From assembly GCA_003478355.1 (NCBI GenBank), contig QUFC01000001.1, forward strand, positions 248,001 to 312,000: a DNA stretch of 64,000 nucleotides, given 5' to 3'. The stretch's first letter is position 1, and every line of letters starts with the position of its first letter. Below, piece by piece: positions 18,062 to 28,542 of this stretch. Origin of the DNA: Lachnospiraceae bacterium AM48-27BH. Lineage in GTDB: Bacteria > Bacillota > Clostridia > Lachnospirales > Lachnospiraceae. Both the position numbers and the translations under genes were made by a program. Under the pieces are notes generated by a model. That model saw only the letters and a list, made by a program, of their open reading frames with translations. It made no database searches and had not been told where the DNA came from.

Positions 18062-18937
18062 CGAGGTTTTAAAACAATACACAGAAGAAGTCTGGAAGAC
18101 AGTGGAGCAGTATCTGCCAGAGGAAGAAGGACATCAGAGGACAGTTCTGGAAGCAATGAATTACAGCATGCGGGCAGGCGGTAAGCGTCTGCGTCCATTA
18201 TTTTTACGGGAAGTATACCGGATGTTTGGCGGTCAGGGAAGAGAAGAGGAGCCTTTTATGGCGGCGATCGAGATGATCCATACCTTTTCCCTGGTCCACG
18301 ATGATCTGCCTTGTATGGATAATGACCGTCTGCGCCGGGGACTTCCGACCACCTGGGCAGAGTATGGAGAGGACATGGCAGTACTGGCAGGCGATGCCCT
18401 GTATGGTTATGCCTTTGAGACGGCATCGAAGGCCTCGATCTGACAGAGGACGCAAAGACTGTAGGACGGTGTATCCGCCTGTTAGCCTCTAAATCCGGTA
18501 TTTTTGGCATGATCGGTGGTCAGTCTGCGGATGTGGAACTGACTGGCGGTTCTCTGAGCGCAGATCAGCTGGAGTTTATCTATCGTTTAAAGACCGGAGC
18601 TTTATTAGAGGCTCCTATGATGATCGGAGCTTTGCTTGGCGGTGCGGATGAGACGCAGTTACAGACTGTGGAGCATATGGCAGCCTGTGTTGGCAAGGCA
18701 TTCCAGATCCAGGACGATATTCTGGATCTGGTAGGAGACCAGGCACTGCTTGGGAAGCCGGTACTCAGTGATGAAAAAAATCATAAAACAACTTATGTGT
18801 CTCTTTACGGTATGGAGAAAGCCAGAGAGGACGTAGAGCGCCTGTCAGACGAGGCTGTGAAAGATCTGGAGCAGCTTCCGGGTGATCATGAATTTCTGCA
18901 TCAGCTGATCTTAAAGCTGGTGACCAGACAAAAATAG
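18048..18937 (+). CDS. ispA: Polyprenyl (farnesyl-type) diphosphate synthase (frame broken once in this sequence)
   Basis: Trans-isoprenyl diphosphate synthase condensing IPP with allylic diphosphates. First Asp-rich motif DDLPCMDNDRLRRG near residue 85, lysine/arginine motif GGKRLRP near residue 45, second Asp-rich motif QIQDDILD near residue 220. The frame breaks at 18431-18432: adding one G gives ETASKGLDLTEDAKTVGRC and 296 residues, the usual length. Placed directly before dxs, as in many Firmicutes, feeding the isoprenoid pathway. Confidence 0.92.
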
Positions 18938-18994
18938 GAGAGAACTGTTCAGTAAGTGCACAGGCCTGCTAAACAGATACAATAAGAGGTCAAT

Positions 18995-20856
18995 ATGTTA
19001 GAAAAGATAAATGGGCCAAAGGATATCAAGGCCCTCAGCTGGGAAGAACTGGATGTGCTTGGTCAGGAGATCCGGCAGTTTCTGATCGAAAAGATCAGCG
19101 CTACCGGAGGTCATCTGGCGTCTAATCTGGGAGTGGTAGAGCTGACTATGGCTATTTACCGGACGTTTGATCTGCCGGAAGACAAGGTCATCTGGGATGT
19201 GGGACATCAGGCATATACCCACAAGATTCTCAGTGGAAGAAAAGATTTTGATGATTTAAGACAATTTGGCGGAATCAGCGGTTTCCCGAAAAGGGCAGAA
19301 AGTCCCTGTGACAGCTTTAATACCGGACATAGCTCCACCTCCATTTCTGCAGGGCTTGGCATGGCCATTGGACGGGATCTGCGGGGTGAGGATTACCATG
19401 TGATTTCCATTATTGGCGACGGAGCCTGACTGGCGGTATGGCCTATGAAGCGTTGAATAATGCAGCCAGGATCAATAAGAACTTCATTATCATATTAAAC
19501 GATAACAACATGTCCATTTCTGAAAATGTAGGCGGCATGTCCAAGTATTTAAGCGGGATACGCACCGGAGCTGGGTATAATGATCTGAAACGTCAGATCA
19601 CGGATCTTCTGGAGAAGGTTCCGGTGGCCGGACCGCGGATGATCCGCCGGATCAGTATGATAAAGCAGGGCTTAAAGCAGCTGCTGATCCCGGGTATGCT
19701 GTTTGAAGATATGGGGATCACTTACTTAGGCCCGGTGGATGGACACGATGTAAAACAGCTTTCCCGTGTGTTAAATGAGGCAAAAAGACTGGATCATGCA
19801 GTCCTGGTCCATGTGCTGACCAAGAAGGGAAAGGGCTATGCACCTGCAGAGAAGAATCCTTCGGCATTCCATGGGGTGAATCCGTTTGACATCTCCACAG
19901 GAAAGCCGAAAAAAGCGAAAACAGCGCCAAGCTACACAGATGTTTTTTCTAAGAAATTAGTGGAGCTGGCGGGCAGAGATAAGAGGATCGTAGCGATCAC
20001 AGCAGCTATGCCGGATGGTACGGGTCTGACCCGGTTTAAGAATGAATTCCCGGACCGGTTCTTTGATGTGGGAATTGCGGAGCAGCATGCAGTTACCAGT
20101 GCAGCAGGGATGGCAGCGGCTGGGATGAGACCGGTAGTTGCGGTGTATTCTTCTTTCTTACAGAGAGGCTTTGACCAGATCCTTCATGATGTGTGTATCC
20201 AGAACCTTCCGGTGGTATTTGCTGTTGACAGGGCCGGATTAGTTGGAAGTGATGGAGAGACCCATCAGGGCATTTTTGATCTGTCATATCTGACTTGTAT
20301 TCCGAACATGGCGGTGCTGGCGCCGAAAAACCGATGGGAATTAGAAAAAGAACTGGAGTTTGCATTCCAGTATCCGGGACCGATTGCCATTCGTTATCCG
20401 CGAGGGGAAGGCTACCAGGGACTGAAGGAGTATCAGGCTCCGGTGGAATTTCGCAGGGGAGAACTGATTTCAGAAGGGGAAGGCATCGCCCTGCTGGCGG
20501 TTGGAAGTATGGTCAGCACAGCGGAACATATCCGGGATAAATTAAAAGAAGAAGGCTATGACCTGACACTTGCCAATGGACGGTTTATCAAGCCGATTGA
20601 TGTAAAATTAGTGGATCGCTTAGCGGCAACCCATGATTGTATCGTGACGCTGGAGGAGAATGTCCTTCAAGGCGGCTTTGGTCTTCAGGTCACATCTTAT
20701 GTACACAAACATTACCCGGATGTCCGGGTATTAAATATCGCGCTGCCGGATGCTTATGTGGAGCATGGCAATGTTTCACTTTTGCGGGAAGCGCTTGGAA
20801 TCGACAGTGATTCGATTATCCGCAGAATGCGGAAGGAAGGGTTCTTAAAAGAATGA
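18995..20856 (+). CDS. dxs: 1-deoxy-D-xylulose-5-phosphate synthase (frame broken once in this sequence)
   Basis: Thiamine-diphosphate enzyme making DXP from pyruvate and glyceraldehyde 3-phosphate, the first MEP-pathway step. [13 protein letters not shown] near residue 70 and the GDGA...N ThDP motif at the break, then the transketolase-like pyrimidine domain ([18 protein letters not shown]) and C-terminal domain. At 19425-19426 one C is missing: with it the text reads [20 protein letters not shown] and the protein is 620 residues. As given, the frame stops with TGA at this point. Pathway-essential in such bacteria, so a true null is unlikely. Overlaps tlyA by ATGA. Confidence 0.94.
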
Positions 20857-21656
20857 AAGAAAGACTGGATGTACTTTTAGTAAACCGGAATCTGGCAGAG
20901 TCCAGAGAGAAGGCGAAGGCCATTATCATGTCCGGTATCGTATATGTGGACGGCCAGAAGGAAGACAAAGCCGGAACCATGTTTGAGGATACGGTATCCG
21001 TAGAGGTCCGTGGCCATACACTGGCTTATGTAAGCCGTGGCGGCTTAAAGCTGGAGAAGGCTATGACTCATTTTGGAGTGACATTAAATGGCAAGATCTG
21101 TATGGATGTGGGCGCTTCTACTGGCGGATTTACCGACTGTATGCTGCAGAATGGTGCAGTAAAGGTGTATTCTGTCGATGTTGGACATGGTCAGTTAGCG
21201 TGGAAGCTGCGCAATGATGAGCGGGTGGTCTGTATGGAAAAGACCAATATCCGCTACGTGACGCCAGAGGATATCCCGGACCGGATCCAGTTTGCTTCCA
21301 TCGATGTTTCCTTCATTTCTCTGACAAAAGTGTTAGGTCCGGTAAAGGAACTTCTGACAGAGGATGGGCAGATCGTATGCCTGATCAAGCCGCAGTTTGA
21401 GGCAGGAAGGGAAAAGGTTGGCAAAAAGGGTGTTGTCCGTGAGAAGAGTACACATCTGGAAGTGATCGAGTCTGTGATCGCCTTTGCCAAGAGCATTGGA
21501 TTTGGTATCCTGAACCTGGAGTTTTCCCCGATCAAGGGACCGGAAGGTAATATTGAGTATCTGTTATATTTGCAGAACCATCCAGAACTGGCAGACGAAA
21601 AAGGCGTTGAGATCGATCCAAAGACGATCGTGGAAGAGGCTCATAATACCTTATAG
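20853..21656 (+). CDS. tlyA: TlyA-family rRNA methyltransferase / hemolysin-like protein
   Basis: 267 residues: N-terminal S4 RNA-binding domain (ERLDVLLVNRNLAESREKAK) and C-terminal FtsJ-like SAM methyltransferase (MDVGASTGGFTDCMLQ near residue 85, FASIDVSFISL near 150, LIKPQFEAGR near 180). Characterised TlyA proteins 2'-O-methylate cytidines of 16S/23S rRNA; the Firmicute homologue is yqxC in Bacillus. ATGA overlap with dxs and 8 nt before nadK: tight operon. Confidence 0.9.
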   Translation: MKERLDVLLVNRNLAESREKAKAIIMSGIVYVDGQKEDKAGTMFEDTVSVEVRGHTLAYVSRGGLKLEKAMTHFGVTLNGKICMDVGASTGGFTDCMLQNGAVKVYSVDVGHGQLAWKLRNDERVVCMEKTNIRYVTPEDIPDRIQFASIDVSFISLTKVLGPVKELLTEDGQIVCLIKPQFEAGREKVGKKGVVREKSTHLEVIESVIAFAKSIGFGILNLEFSPIKGPEGNIEYLLYLQNHPELADEKGVEIDPKTIVEEAHNTL

Positions 21657-21664
21657 GAGCTTTT

Positions 21665-22528
21665 ATGAAACATTTTTATATTATTCTGAATCCATATAAA
21701 AGCGGAGCTGTGGAGATGGCAGAGAAGATCAGTCAGTATCTGGAAAGCAGGGGCTGTATCTGCCATATGCCGGAGCGGATGGAAAAGGCGGATGGAGATC
21801 ACACTGGTTACCGTTATACGGATTCTGGCATGGTTCCGGAGAATGTGGAATGTGTGATCACCTTAGGCGGTGATGGAACACTGATACAGGCAGCCAGGGA
21901 TCTGGCGGGAAGACAGATCCCGATGCTGGGCATTAACATGGGAACCTTAGGTTATCTGACCCAGATCAGCGGCCAGGAGGCAATCACTCCCAGATTAGCG
22001 GAACTGGTCAGCGACCAGTTCCAGCTGGAACACCGGATGATGTTAAAAGGCACCGTTGTCAGACATGGCAAGGTGATCGCCAAAGAACTGGCATTAAATG
22101 AGATTGTTGTGGCAAGACGGGAGATGCTGCGTCTTCTTCGGCTGAATATCCGGGTCAATGGGGAATTCCTGATCCAGTACCATGCAGATGGTGTGATCGT
22201 GGGAACGCCTACAGGATCTACCGGATATAATTTGTCGGCGGGAGGACCGATCGTGGAACCCACAGCCCGCATGACGATTTTAACACCAATCTCCGCTCAT
22301 TCGCTTAATGGAAGAAGTGTGGTCCTGTCCTCAGAGGATCAGATCGAGATCGAGGTGATGGGGCATGTGCAGGATGGCCAGTCGGCGGTATTTGACGGAG
22401 ATTCCTATGTAACGTTGGAGGTTGGCGACCGGATCTTAGTGGAGCGGTCGGAGATAGAAACCATATTGGTGAAGCTGAATGCAGGTTCATTCCTTGATAA
22501 CCTTCGCAGTAAGCTGGCAGGAATTTAA
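21665..22528 (+). CDS. nadK: NAD kinase
   Basis: 287-residue ATP-dependent NAD kinase. GGDGTLIQAARD near residue 68 is the diagnostic GGDGT motif; NEIVVARR near 155 and GTPTGSTGYNLSAGGPIV near 180 form the NAD site. Full length. Lies in the conserved tlyA-nadK-argR-recN order. Confidence 0.95.
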   Translation: MKHFYIILNPYKSGAVEMAEKISQYLESRGCICHMPERMEKADGDHTGYRYTDSGMVPENVECVITLGGDGTLIQAARDLAGRQIPMLGINMGTLGYLTQISGQEAITPRLAELVSDQFQLEHRMMLKGTVVRHGKVIAKELALNEIVVARREMLRLLRLNIRVNGEFLIQYHADGVIVGTPTGSTGYNLSAGGPIVEPTARMTILTPISAHSLNGRSVVLSSEDQIEIEVMGHVQDGQSAVFDGDSYVTLEVGDRILVERSEIETILVKLNAGSFLDNLRSKLAGI

Positions 22529-22540
22529 AGGGGGTAAAAC

Positions 22541-22990
22541 GTGAAGGTAGACAGACATGCCAAGATCGTAGAATTGATTGGAAAATATGAGATCGAAACA
22601 CAGGAAGAGCTGGCAGAGTATCTGACCAAGGCCGGATACCAGGTCACCCAGGCTACTGTGTCCAGGGATATCCGGGAGCTGAAGCTGTCCAAGGTCCAGG
22701 CAGAAAGCGGAAAGCAGCGGTACGTGGTGTTCCAGAGCCAGGAAGGCTTAAGTGACAAGTATATCCGTATTTTGAGAGACGGTTTTCTTTCCATGGATAT
22801 GGCCCAGAATATTCTGGTGATCAAGACGGTGTCCGGTATGGCCATGGCAGTTGCCGCAGCATTGGATGCCATTCATTTCCATGAGATCGTGGGCTGTATC
22901 GCGGGGGACGATACCATCATGTGCGCGGTACGAAGCGTGGATGATACGATTCTGGTGATGGATAAGCTGCGGAAATTGATCGCAGGTTGA
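22541..22990 (+). CDS. argR: Arginine repressor
   Basis: 149-residue transcriptional regulator. N-terminal winged helix with ELAEYLTKAGYQVTQATVSRDIRELKL, C-terminal arginine-binding hexamerisation domain with GCIAGDDTIMCAVRS. GTG start preceded by AAAGGGGG. In clostridia ArgR controls arginine synthesis/catabolism and is genetically linked to recN, as here. Confidence 0.94.
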   Translation: MKVDRHAKIVELIGKYEIETQEELAEYLTKAGYQVTQATVSRDIRELKLSKVQAESGKQRYVVFQSQEGLSDKYIRILRDGFLSMDMAQNILVIKTVSGMAMAVAAALDAIHFHEIVGCIAGDDTIMCAVRSVDDTILVMDKLRKLIAG

Positions 22991-23026
22991 TGATACAAAC
23001 CAGACATCGAATATGGAGGAGCAAGT

Positions 23027-24705
23027 ATGCTGCTTAATTTGCAGGTAAAGAATCTGGCCCTCATTGAAAAGGCAGAGGTGTCCTTTTCTGAGGGCTTAAA
23101 TATTTTAACCGGTGAGACCGGTGCAGGAAAATCCATCATTATCGGATCTGTTAATATGGCACTGGGTGGGAAAACATCCAGGGATATGATTCGTCAGGGA
23201 GCAGATTATGCCTATGTGGAATTAGTATTTTCTGTCGATGATCCGGTGAAAAGAAAGCGTCTGGAAGAACTGGATCTGGATTTGCCGGAGGACGGAACGA
23301 TCATCATTTCTAAGAAAATCATGCCCACCAGAAGTCTCAGCAAGATCAATGATGAGACGGTGACAACGGGGCGTCTGAAAGAAATCACCAGCTTATTGAT
23401 CGATATCCATGGACAGCATGAACATCAATCATTGTTGTACAAATCCAAGCATCTTCAGATACTGGATGCCTATGCCAGATCCCAGACCCAGCCATTAAAA
23501 GAGAAGATCTCTGTGAATTACCATCAGTATCAGGAGGTCTTAAAGGCGTTGGAGGAGATGAACCAGGATCAGGAGAGCCGGTTGAGAGAGGCGGATTTCC
23601 TGCGCTATGAAATCGAAGAGCTGGAGAATGCAGACCTGAAGGAAGGTGAGGAAGAAGAACTGACATCATCCTATCGCAGGCTTTCCCACGCCCAGAAGAT
23701 CATGGAGTATTTATCCAGTGCTTACCAGGCCATCGATGGGGAACAGATCGGACGGGCATTGCATGATGTGACTCAGGCGGCGGAATATGACGAGGCGGTT
23801 GCAGGAATCCGGGATCAGCTGTTTGATGCGGAATCCATCTTAAGTGATGTGGTGCGGGATATCAGTGGTTATATGGACCAGTTCTCCTTTGATGAGGAGG
23901 CATTTGTCCAGATGGAGAAACGTCTGGATCTGATTCATAATCTTCAGGCAAAATACGGAAGTACCGTTCGTGAGATCATGGAGAAGCTGGAAGAGAAGCG
24001 GAAACGCCTGGATGATCTGGAGCATTTTGATCTGATCAAGGCTCAGAAGGAGAAAGAACGGGAGAAGACGGAAGAAAAATTGGAGCAGCTTTGCACAGAA
24101 CTTTCCAAGGTTCGTCAAAGTGCGGCGAAGATTCTGACAGAAAAGATCCGTCAGGGACTGGAAGATCTGAATTTTATCGATGTGGCTTTCGAGATGGAGT
24201 TCCGGCGGCTGGAACAGTACACAGCATCTGGTTTTGATGAGGCGGAGTTTATGATTTCCACCAATCCTGGTATGCCGGTGCGCCCACTTGGTATGGTAGC
24301 TTCTGGCGGTGAGCTTTCCAGAATCATGCTGGCGATTAAAGCGGTGTTAGCAGATACGGATGATATTCCGACTTTGATTTTTGATGAGATCGACACCGGT
24401 ATCAGTGGCAGAACTGCCCAGAAAGTATCAGAAAAACTTTCTTATATTGCCAGAAACCATCAGGTGATCTGCATTACTCATTTACCACAGATCGCAGCTA
24501 TGGCAGATACGCATTTTGAGATTGCCAAGTCCGCGGCAGCCGGCAGTACCACAACCACCATTCATCCGTTGTGTGGGGATGAGATGGTAAAAGAACTGGC
24601 CAGACTCCTTGGCGGCGCAAAATAACGGACGCTGTCTATGACAACGCCCGTGAGATGAAAGTTCTGGCTGACCAGAGCAAGCTATATAAAACGGTAAACA
24701 ATTAA
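23027..24705 (+). CDS. recN: DNA repair protein RecN (frame broken near the C-terminus)
   Basis: SMC-like ATPase in double-strand-break repair. Walker A GETGAGKSIIIG near residue 30, long coiled coils in the centre, signature SGGELSRIMLAIK, Walker B TLIFDEIDTGISG, and HLPQIAAMAD near the end. At 24619-24622 one A is missing: as given the frame stops at 24625 after LLGGAK. With it the chain continues ITDAVYDNAREM to 24705, giving the usual 559 residues. The restored 3' end overlaps the convergent DUF4321 gene by 24 bp. Confidence 0.93.
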
Positions 24706-24941
24706 TGCCAGAATCACACCGATCAGGCTGGCAAGAGTGATTTGATGGACAGTCCGAAGGTGATGATCAGAACGCCCAGATCCAGAACCAGCGGATCATT
24801 TAACCCGAAGGACTGTCCAAAATTCAGCCAGGACAGGAACGGGACGGAAGAGGCCAGACTACCGATAAAGCCGCCCAGCACAATGCCGGAAAGCAGTAAG
24901 AGAAGCAGAATCCAGAAATTTTTGTTTCCAAAGTTTTTCAT
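24682..24941 (-). CDS. DUF4321 small membrane protein (frame broken once in this sequence)
   Basis: Small protein of two hydrophobic segments (NFWILLLLLLSGIVLGGFIGSL and a C-terminal one), with the family stretch WLNFGQSFGLNDPLVLDLGVLIITFGLS. As given it stops at 24723 after SIKSLLPA. Adding one T to the plus-strand TTT at 24741-24743 gives SIKITLASLIGVILALIVY and an 86-residue protein ending at 24682. The start ATG is at 24941 with GGGGA upstream. It is convergent with recN and overlaps its corrected end. Function is unknown. Confidence 0.75.
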
Positions 24942-24947
24942 ATGCAC

Positions 24948-25257
24948 ATCCCCATTTAAAAGTCAAAATGATTGTTCCATTGCTCTAAGTTTATCACAAC
25001 AAAAATTCATTAACAACTATTGACATCTAAAAAATAACAGTCTGTTTTCAGAAATCATGACACATACTACCTATGTAAAGATGATAGAAAACGCTCCGCG
25101 AGGATGCGCAGTGATTCTGTAAAGAATATGTCAGCTACGCTGACCAGAATCACGCGCCAAGTCTCACGGACGTTCGACTTGAACCGGTTTACGTATGGAT
25201 CAGCGATGACCGTAGAAACATGTAGGTAACAGTTGACGAACACACAGGAGGCGTGGC
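24948..25257. other. 310-bp gene-free region upstream of spoIVB
   Basis: No coding signal. It holds a TTGACA at 25019-25024 without a matching -10 box. It also holds a stem of GCGC(A)GTGATTCTG (25106-25119) with CAGAATCACGCGC (25145-25157), the ~60-bp repeat B at 25124, and a hairpin GTCAGC/GCTGAC inside it. A sporulation-type promoter for spoIVB probably lies here but is not assigned. Confidence 0.5.
25124..25183 (+). repeat. Intergenic repeat B, copy 1 (~60 bp)
   Basis: Runs from GAATATGTCAGCT through AGAATCACGC and CCAAGTCTCACGGACGTTC to CTTGAA. The reverse complement of 52893-52953 matches it with a few substitutions and one single-base length difference, so this is a dispersed repeat present in both orientations. 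Confidence 0.85.
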
Positions 25258-26610
25258 ATGGGAAAAAGACAGATTGCGGGAGTGGGTGGAATCGATAGAA
25301 ATTGTGGAATGGATCAGGAACATAGAGAACGCAGGAGAGGGAAGCTTTATAGGAAGATCCGTCTGCTTTTTACCGGAACCGTGCTTCTGGGTGCAGGGAT
25401 TGCGGGATTTTATGGCTATACCATGCGGCAGATCCCGGATAAGGTCAGTATCGTGGAAAATCGGGAAGAGACCATGAGTCTGGATCTTCCATTTCAGGTG
25501 ACGCTGCAGAGTGAGAGCGAAGAGGTGATCCTGGGCGGCAATCCGGCCATCCCAGAGGATCAGATTACCATTATTCGCAACGAGCCTTTTCAGTTAAAGG
25601 GAAAAAGTCAGGGCAATTACCAGCTTGGCGTGGATCTGTTCGGCATGATCCGCCTGAAAGAAATCCAGGTGGATGTGGTGGAGACCCAGTATGCAATTCC
25701 CTGTGGTACTCCGGTGGGAATCTATCTGAAGGCAGATGGCGTTATGGTGATTGGAACGGGAAAAGTGACCGGGGAAAATGGGGAGACCCTGGAACCGGCG
25801 GCGGGAATCTTAAAAAGTGGTGATTACATTGAAGCAATCAATGGGAAAAAGCTGGAGACCAAGGAGCAGCTTGCCACGGCAGTATCGGAACTGGATGGAA
25901 GTGAGGCAAGACTAACCGTCCGCCGGGGAGAAGAACATATGGAGGTGGCCATGGATCCGGTGATAACAGAGGATGGAACAGGAAAGCTGGGTATCTGGGT
26001 CCGGAGTGATACCCAGGGGATCGGTACTATGACTTATCTGGACCTCAATGGCCGTTTTGGTGCTTTGGGTCATGGCATCAGTGATTCTGATACGGGAGAA
26101 CTGGTGGAAATTTCCGATGGAAACCTCTATGATACAAGGATCGTAGGGATCGAAAAAGGCAGTACCGGCAATCCTGGTGTCATGTCCGGTGTGATCTACT
26201 ATGGTCCGGGTACTATGATGGGTGAGATTACCGCCAATACCGATCAGGGGATTTTTGGGCAGGTCAATCAGCGTTTAAAAAGTCAGATTACTTCCGAGCC
26301 CATCGAGATTGGTTTTCACCAGGAAGTCAAGAAAGGAAAAGCCTATATCCGAAGCGGTGTTTCCGGTGAGATCAAAGACTATGAGATCGAGATCATGAAA
26401 GTAGATGAGTCCAATATCCAGGATAACAAAAGCCTGGTGTTACAAGTCACCGATCCGGAATTATTATCTTTAACCGGTGGGATTGTCCAAGGCATGAGCG
26501 GCAGCCCCATCATCCAGAATGGAAAGCTAATTGGCGCGGTTACCCATGTTTTCGTTCAGGATTCAGCGAAAGGGTATGGAATTTTTATTGAGAAAATGCT
26601 GGGGCATTAA
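25258..26610 (+). CDS. spoIVB: SpoIVB peptidase (stage IV sporulation protein B)
   Basis: 450-residue forespore serine protease (family S55) that triggers pro-sigma-K processing. One N-terminal membrane anchor (LLFTGTVLLGAGIAGFYGYT, residues 37-56), a PDZ domain (about 170-235, AAGILKSGDYIEAINGKKL), then the S55 domain with catalytic His in FGALGHGISD and Ser in VQGMSGSPIIQNGKLIGAVTH. The N-terminal ~30 residues are poorly conserved, so the start is uncertain. In Bacillus and most clostridia spo0A follows directly; here a truncated copy of repeat A follows and spo0A is absent. Confidence 0.92.
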   Translation: MGKRQIAGVGGIDRNCGMDQEHRERRRGKLYRKIRLLFTGTVLLGAGIAGFYGYTMRQIPDKVSIVENREETMSLDLPFQVTLQSESEEVILGGNPAIPEDQITIIRNEPFQLKGKSQGNYQLGVDLFGMIRLKEIQVDVVETQYAIPCGTPVGIYLKADGVMVIGTGKVTGENGETLEPAAGILKSGDYIEAINGKKLETKEQLATAVSELDGSEARLTVRRGEEHMEVAMDPVITEDGTGKLGIWVRSDTQGIGTMTYLDLNGRFGALGHGISDSDTGELVEISDGNLYDTRIVGIEKGSTGNPGVMSGVIYYGPGTMMGEITANTDQGIFGQVNQRLKSQITSEPIEIGFHQEVKKGKAYIRSGVSGEIKDYEIEIMKVDESNIQDNKSLVLQVTDPELLSLTGGIVQGMSGSPIIQNGKLIGAVTHVFVQDSAKGYGIFIEKMLGH

Positions 26611-26711
26611 ACGTATGTATGAGCGTTTACAGCTATTCAAACATTGTAAATTGTGTTAAAATTGTCTTATTCCTAAGAGGAAAGGAACAAAACTGTTACA
26701 AAAGATCAATG

Positions 26712-26780
26712 GTAACTATTCAGCAGCTCTGCGTGCATGCTGCGTTGACCGTAAGAACACATAGGCTAGAAAGCAAAAAT
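26712..26780 (+). repeat. Intergenic repeat A, truncated copy 2 (left half)
   Basis: Matches the first ~69 bp of repeat A (GTAACTATTCAG...GACCGTAAGAACACATAGGCTAGAAAGCAAAAAT), then diverges abruptly at 26781. Substitutions in the first hairpin (GCGCA to GCGTG, TGCGC to TGCGT) keep pairing through G-T wobbles. Confidence 0.85.
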
Positions 26781-26798
26781 ACATGGTAGGAAGAACAT

Positions 26799-28348
26799 AT
26801 GAATAACATGAGAAATGAGCAAACCATCATTAAGATAAAAAACATCATAAATATAGGGATCTGGGCGGCATTTTTTTGCTTTTTAATATTACAGTACCGC
26901 AAGGTTTTTCTGTATTATGATGATTATGGATATATGTCCATGTCCTATGGCTGGGCGCCTGCAGATTGGGTATTTGGGAACAGACTGCTTTTTATTTTCC
27001 GCTATATGTATCATTCCTATTTTCAGGTCAATGGTAGATTGTATACGAATTTTCTGCTGATTTTGTCAGCAAATTTAGGTGGTCTGAGCTTTATGCGGCT
27101 GGTCATGCCGGTAGGAATCCTGTTGACCTATTATCTGGGTTACAGGTTGATTACTGCGGGAGATTTTAAAGGCGAGAAATGGCTGGTCAGCTTATTTTTA
27201 CTGATTTCCTACGGTGCGATTCCGCTATCTGTTGCGAACAGTGGCCTGTACTGGTTTGCGGCGGCTTATGGGTATGTGATCCCGATATTCAATTTTTTAC
27301 TGCTGGTGTCGATCTATCGCAGTAAAAATATACCGTATTGAAATACATTCTGGTTTTTGTACTCTGTATTTCCAGCGAACAGGCCGTGGTCATAACTGGA
27401 TCATGGATTGTATGCAATCTGATCTATGATTATTGGAAAGAGCATAAGTTCAATCAGGCAGATGGTCTGTTATTGGCAGATGCAGTATTCAGCGCCCTGA
27501 TCCTGGTTGGTTCCCCAGCCTCCAGATCACGGATGACCGGGTCGAATGACTATACCAGGGGATTTGTGGAGCGGACTATTGACTACATCAAACGAACCAT
27601 TTTCCAGATGTTTTCCCTTGATGCAGCCATCCAGCTTCTGATTCTGTTTACGCTGGTGCTCCTGTGTGTACTTTTATTTCAGAAGACGAAGAAAAAGTGT
27701 GCTTTGGCCGGTATTGGATATGTGGCTCTTGCCTGTGCAGGCTATTGGATGAGAACCCAGGGAAGGATTTCGGATACCCCGTTTGGCATTTTGTGGGGCG
27801 GCGTGTATCTGTTGTTTTTTGTATACGGATTCTGGTATTTTATGATCCGCGATCACCGGATGGCATTTGTTCTTGTATCCATGTATAGTGCTGTCGGGAT
27901 CATGTTCCTGATGCCGGAAGCGCCTATGAGAATTTATATTCCGTTTTTGTTTCTGTTAACCATGGTCTGCGGGGATCTGTACGTCCAGGTCGCAGGGAAA
28001 ATGGAACGTCTTCTGGTTTTTAGTGCCCTGGTGCTGTTCAGTTTGAATGCGGTAGAAAATGCGAAGATGATCTATCAGGGCTATTGTGAAAATGCTAAAA
28101 TTTTAACAATCAATCACAGCAAATTGCTGGAAGCAGCTGACCAGATAGCGGCGGGGGTTGAAGTAAAAGCGGTGGATCTGTATCGGGTCAAAGATAGCCA
28201 GTACAGCGGACAGCAGCCATATTCTAATGGATTGTCCTATATGCTTTTCTGGTATGACAATTATTACAACCTGCCATACAAAACCCAGTATAATTATGGT
28301 GAATATCCAACAGGAGAGGGAAAGATTGAAATTAAAATTGTAGAATAA
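26799..28348 (+). CDS. Large multi-pass membrane protein, DUF6056/GT-C-like (frame broken once in this sequence)
   Basis: About 516 residues with roughly ten or more hydrophobic helices. An early acidic loop (YYDDYGYMSMSYGWAPADWVFGNR, near residues 42-65) resembles the first loop of GT-C glycosyltransferases and DUF6056 proteins. A soluble C-terminal tail follows. The frame stops at 27341; adding one G at 27340 (TATTG to TATTGG) reads NIPYWKYILVFVL and continues to 28348. Preceded by the truncated repeat A. Likely acts on cell-surface polymers, but no substrate can be named. Confidence 0.6.
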
Positions 28349-28392
28349 AAGTAACGGGTTTATTCCGTTGATAAGCCAGAGAGGAGAGATTT

Positions 28393-28542
28393 ATGTTGTT
28401 CAGCTTAAAAAAAGCGCTGCTTCAGGGCAGTCTGCTGGCAGCAGCAGTGGTCATGCTGTGTTTTGGAGCCATGCGGGGAGAAGCAGCCACCGTGTTAAGT
28501 AAGGCAATCAGATTATGCTTGGAGTGTGTTGGGATTGGATAA
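28393..28542 (+). CDS. CD1871A-family CxxC mini-protein
   Basis: 49-residue membrane mini-protein. N-terminal hydrophobic helix (GSLLAAAVVMLCFGAM), then GEAATVLSKAIRLCLECVGIG, the conserved end of the CD1871A family with its CLEC (C-x-x-C) motif. GAGGAGAG precedes the ATG by 6 nt. It overlaps the start of the NapH-like gene. The family is found next to 4Fe-4S membrane proteins and TlpA-like redoxins, as here. Role is unknown, but the CxxC pair suggests thiol redox or metal binding. Confidence 0.8.
   Translation: MLFSLKKALLQGSLLAAAVVMLCFGAMRGEAATVLSKAIRLCLECVGIG

Noticed and set aside
18940-18975. Degenerate left end of repeat A between ispA and dxs (AACTGTTCAGTAAGTG)
   Set aside because: Only about 13 bases match; could be chance.
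19420-19440. In-frame TGA in dxs as a selenocysteine or programmed event
   Set aside because: The text after TGA is out of frame. One added C gives the conserved [13 protein letters not shown] with no stop, so a missing base explains it.
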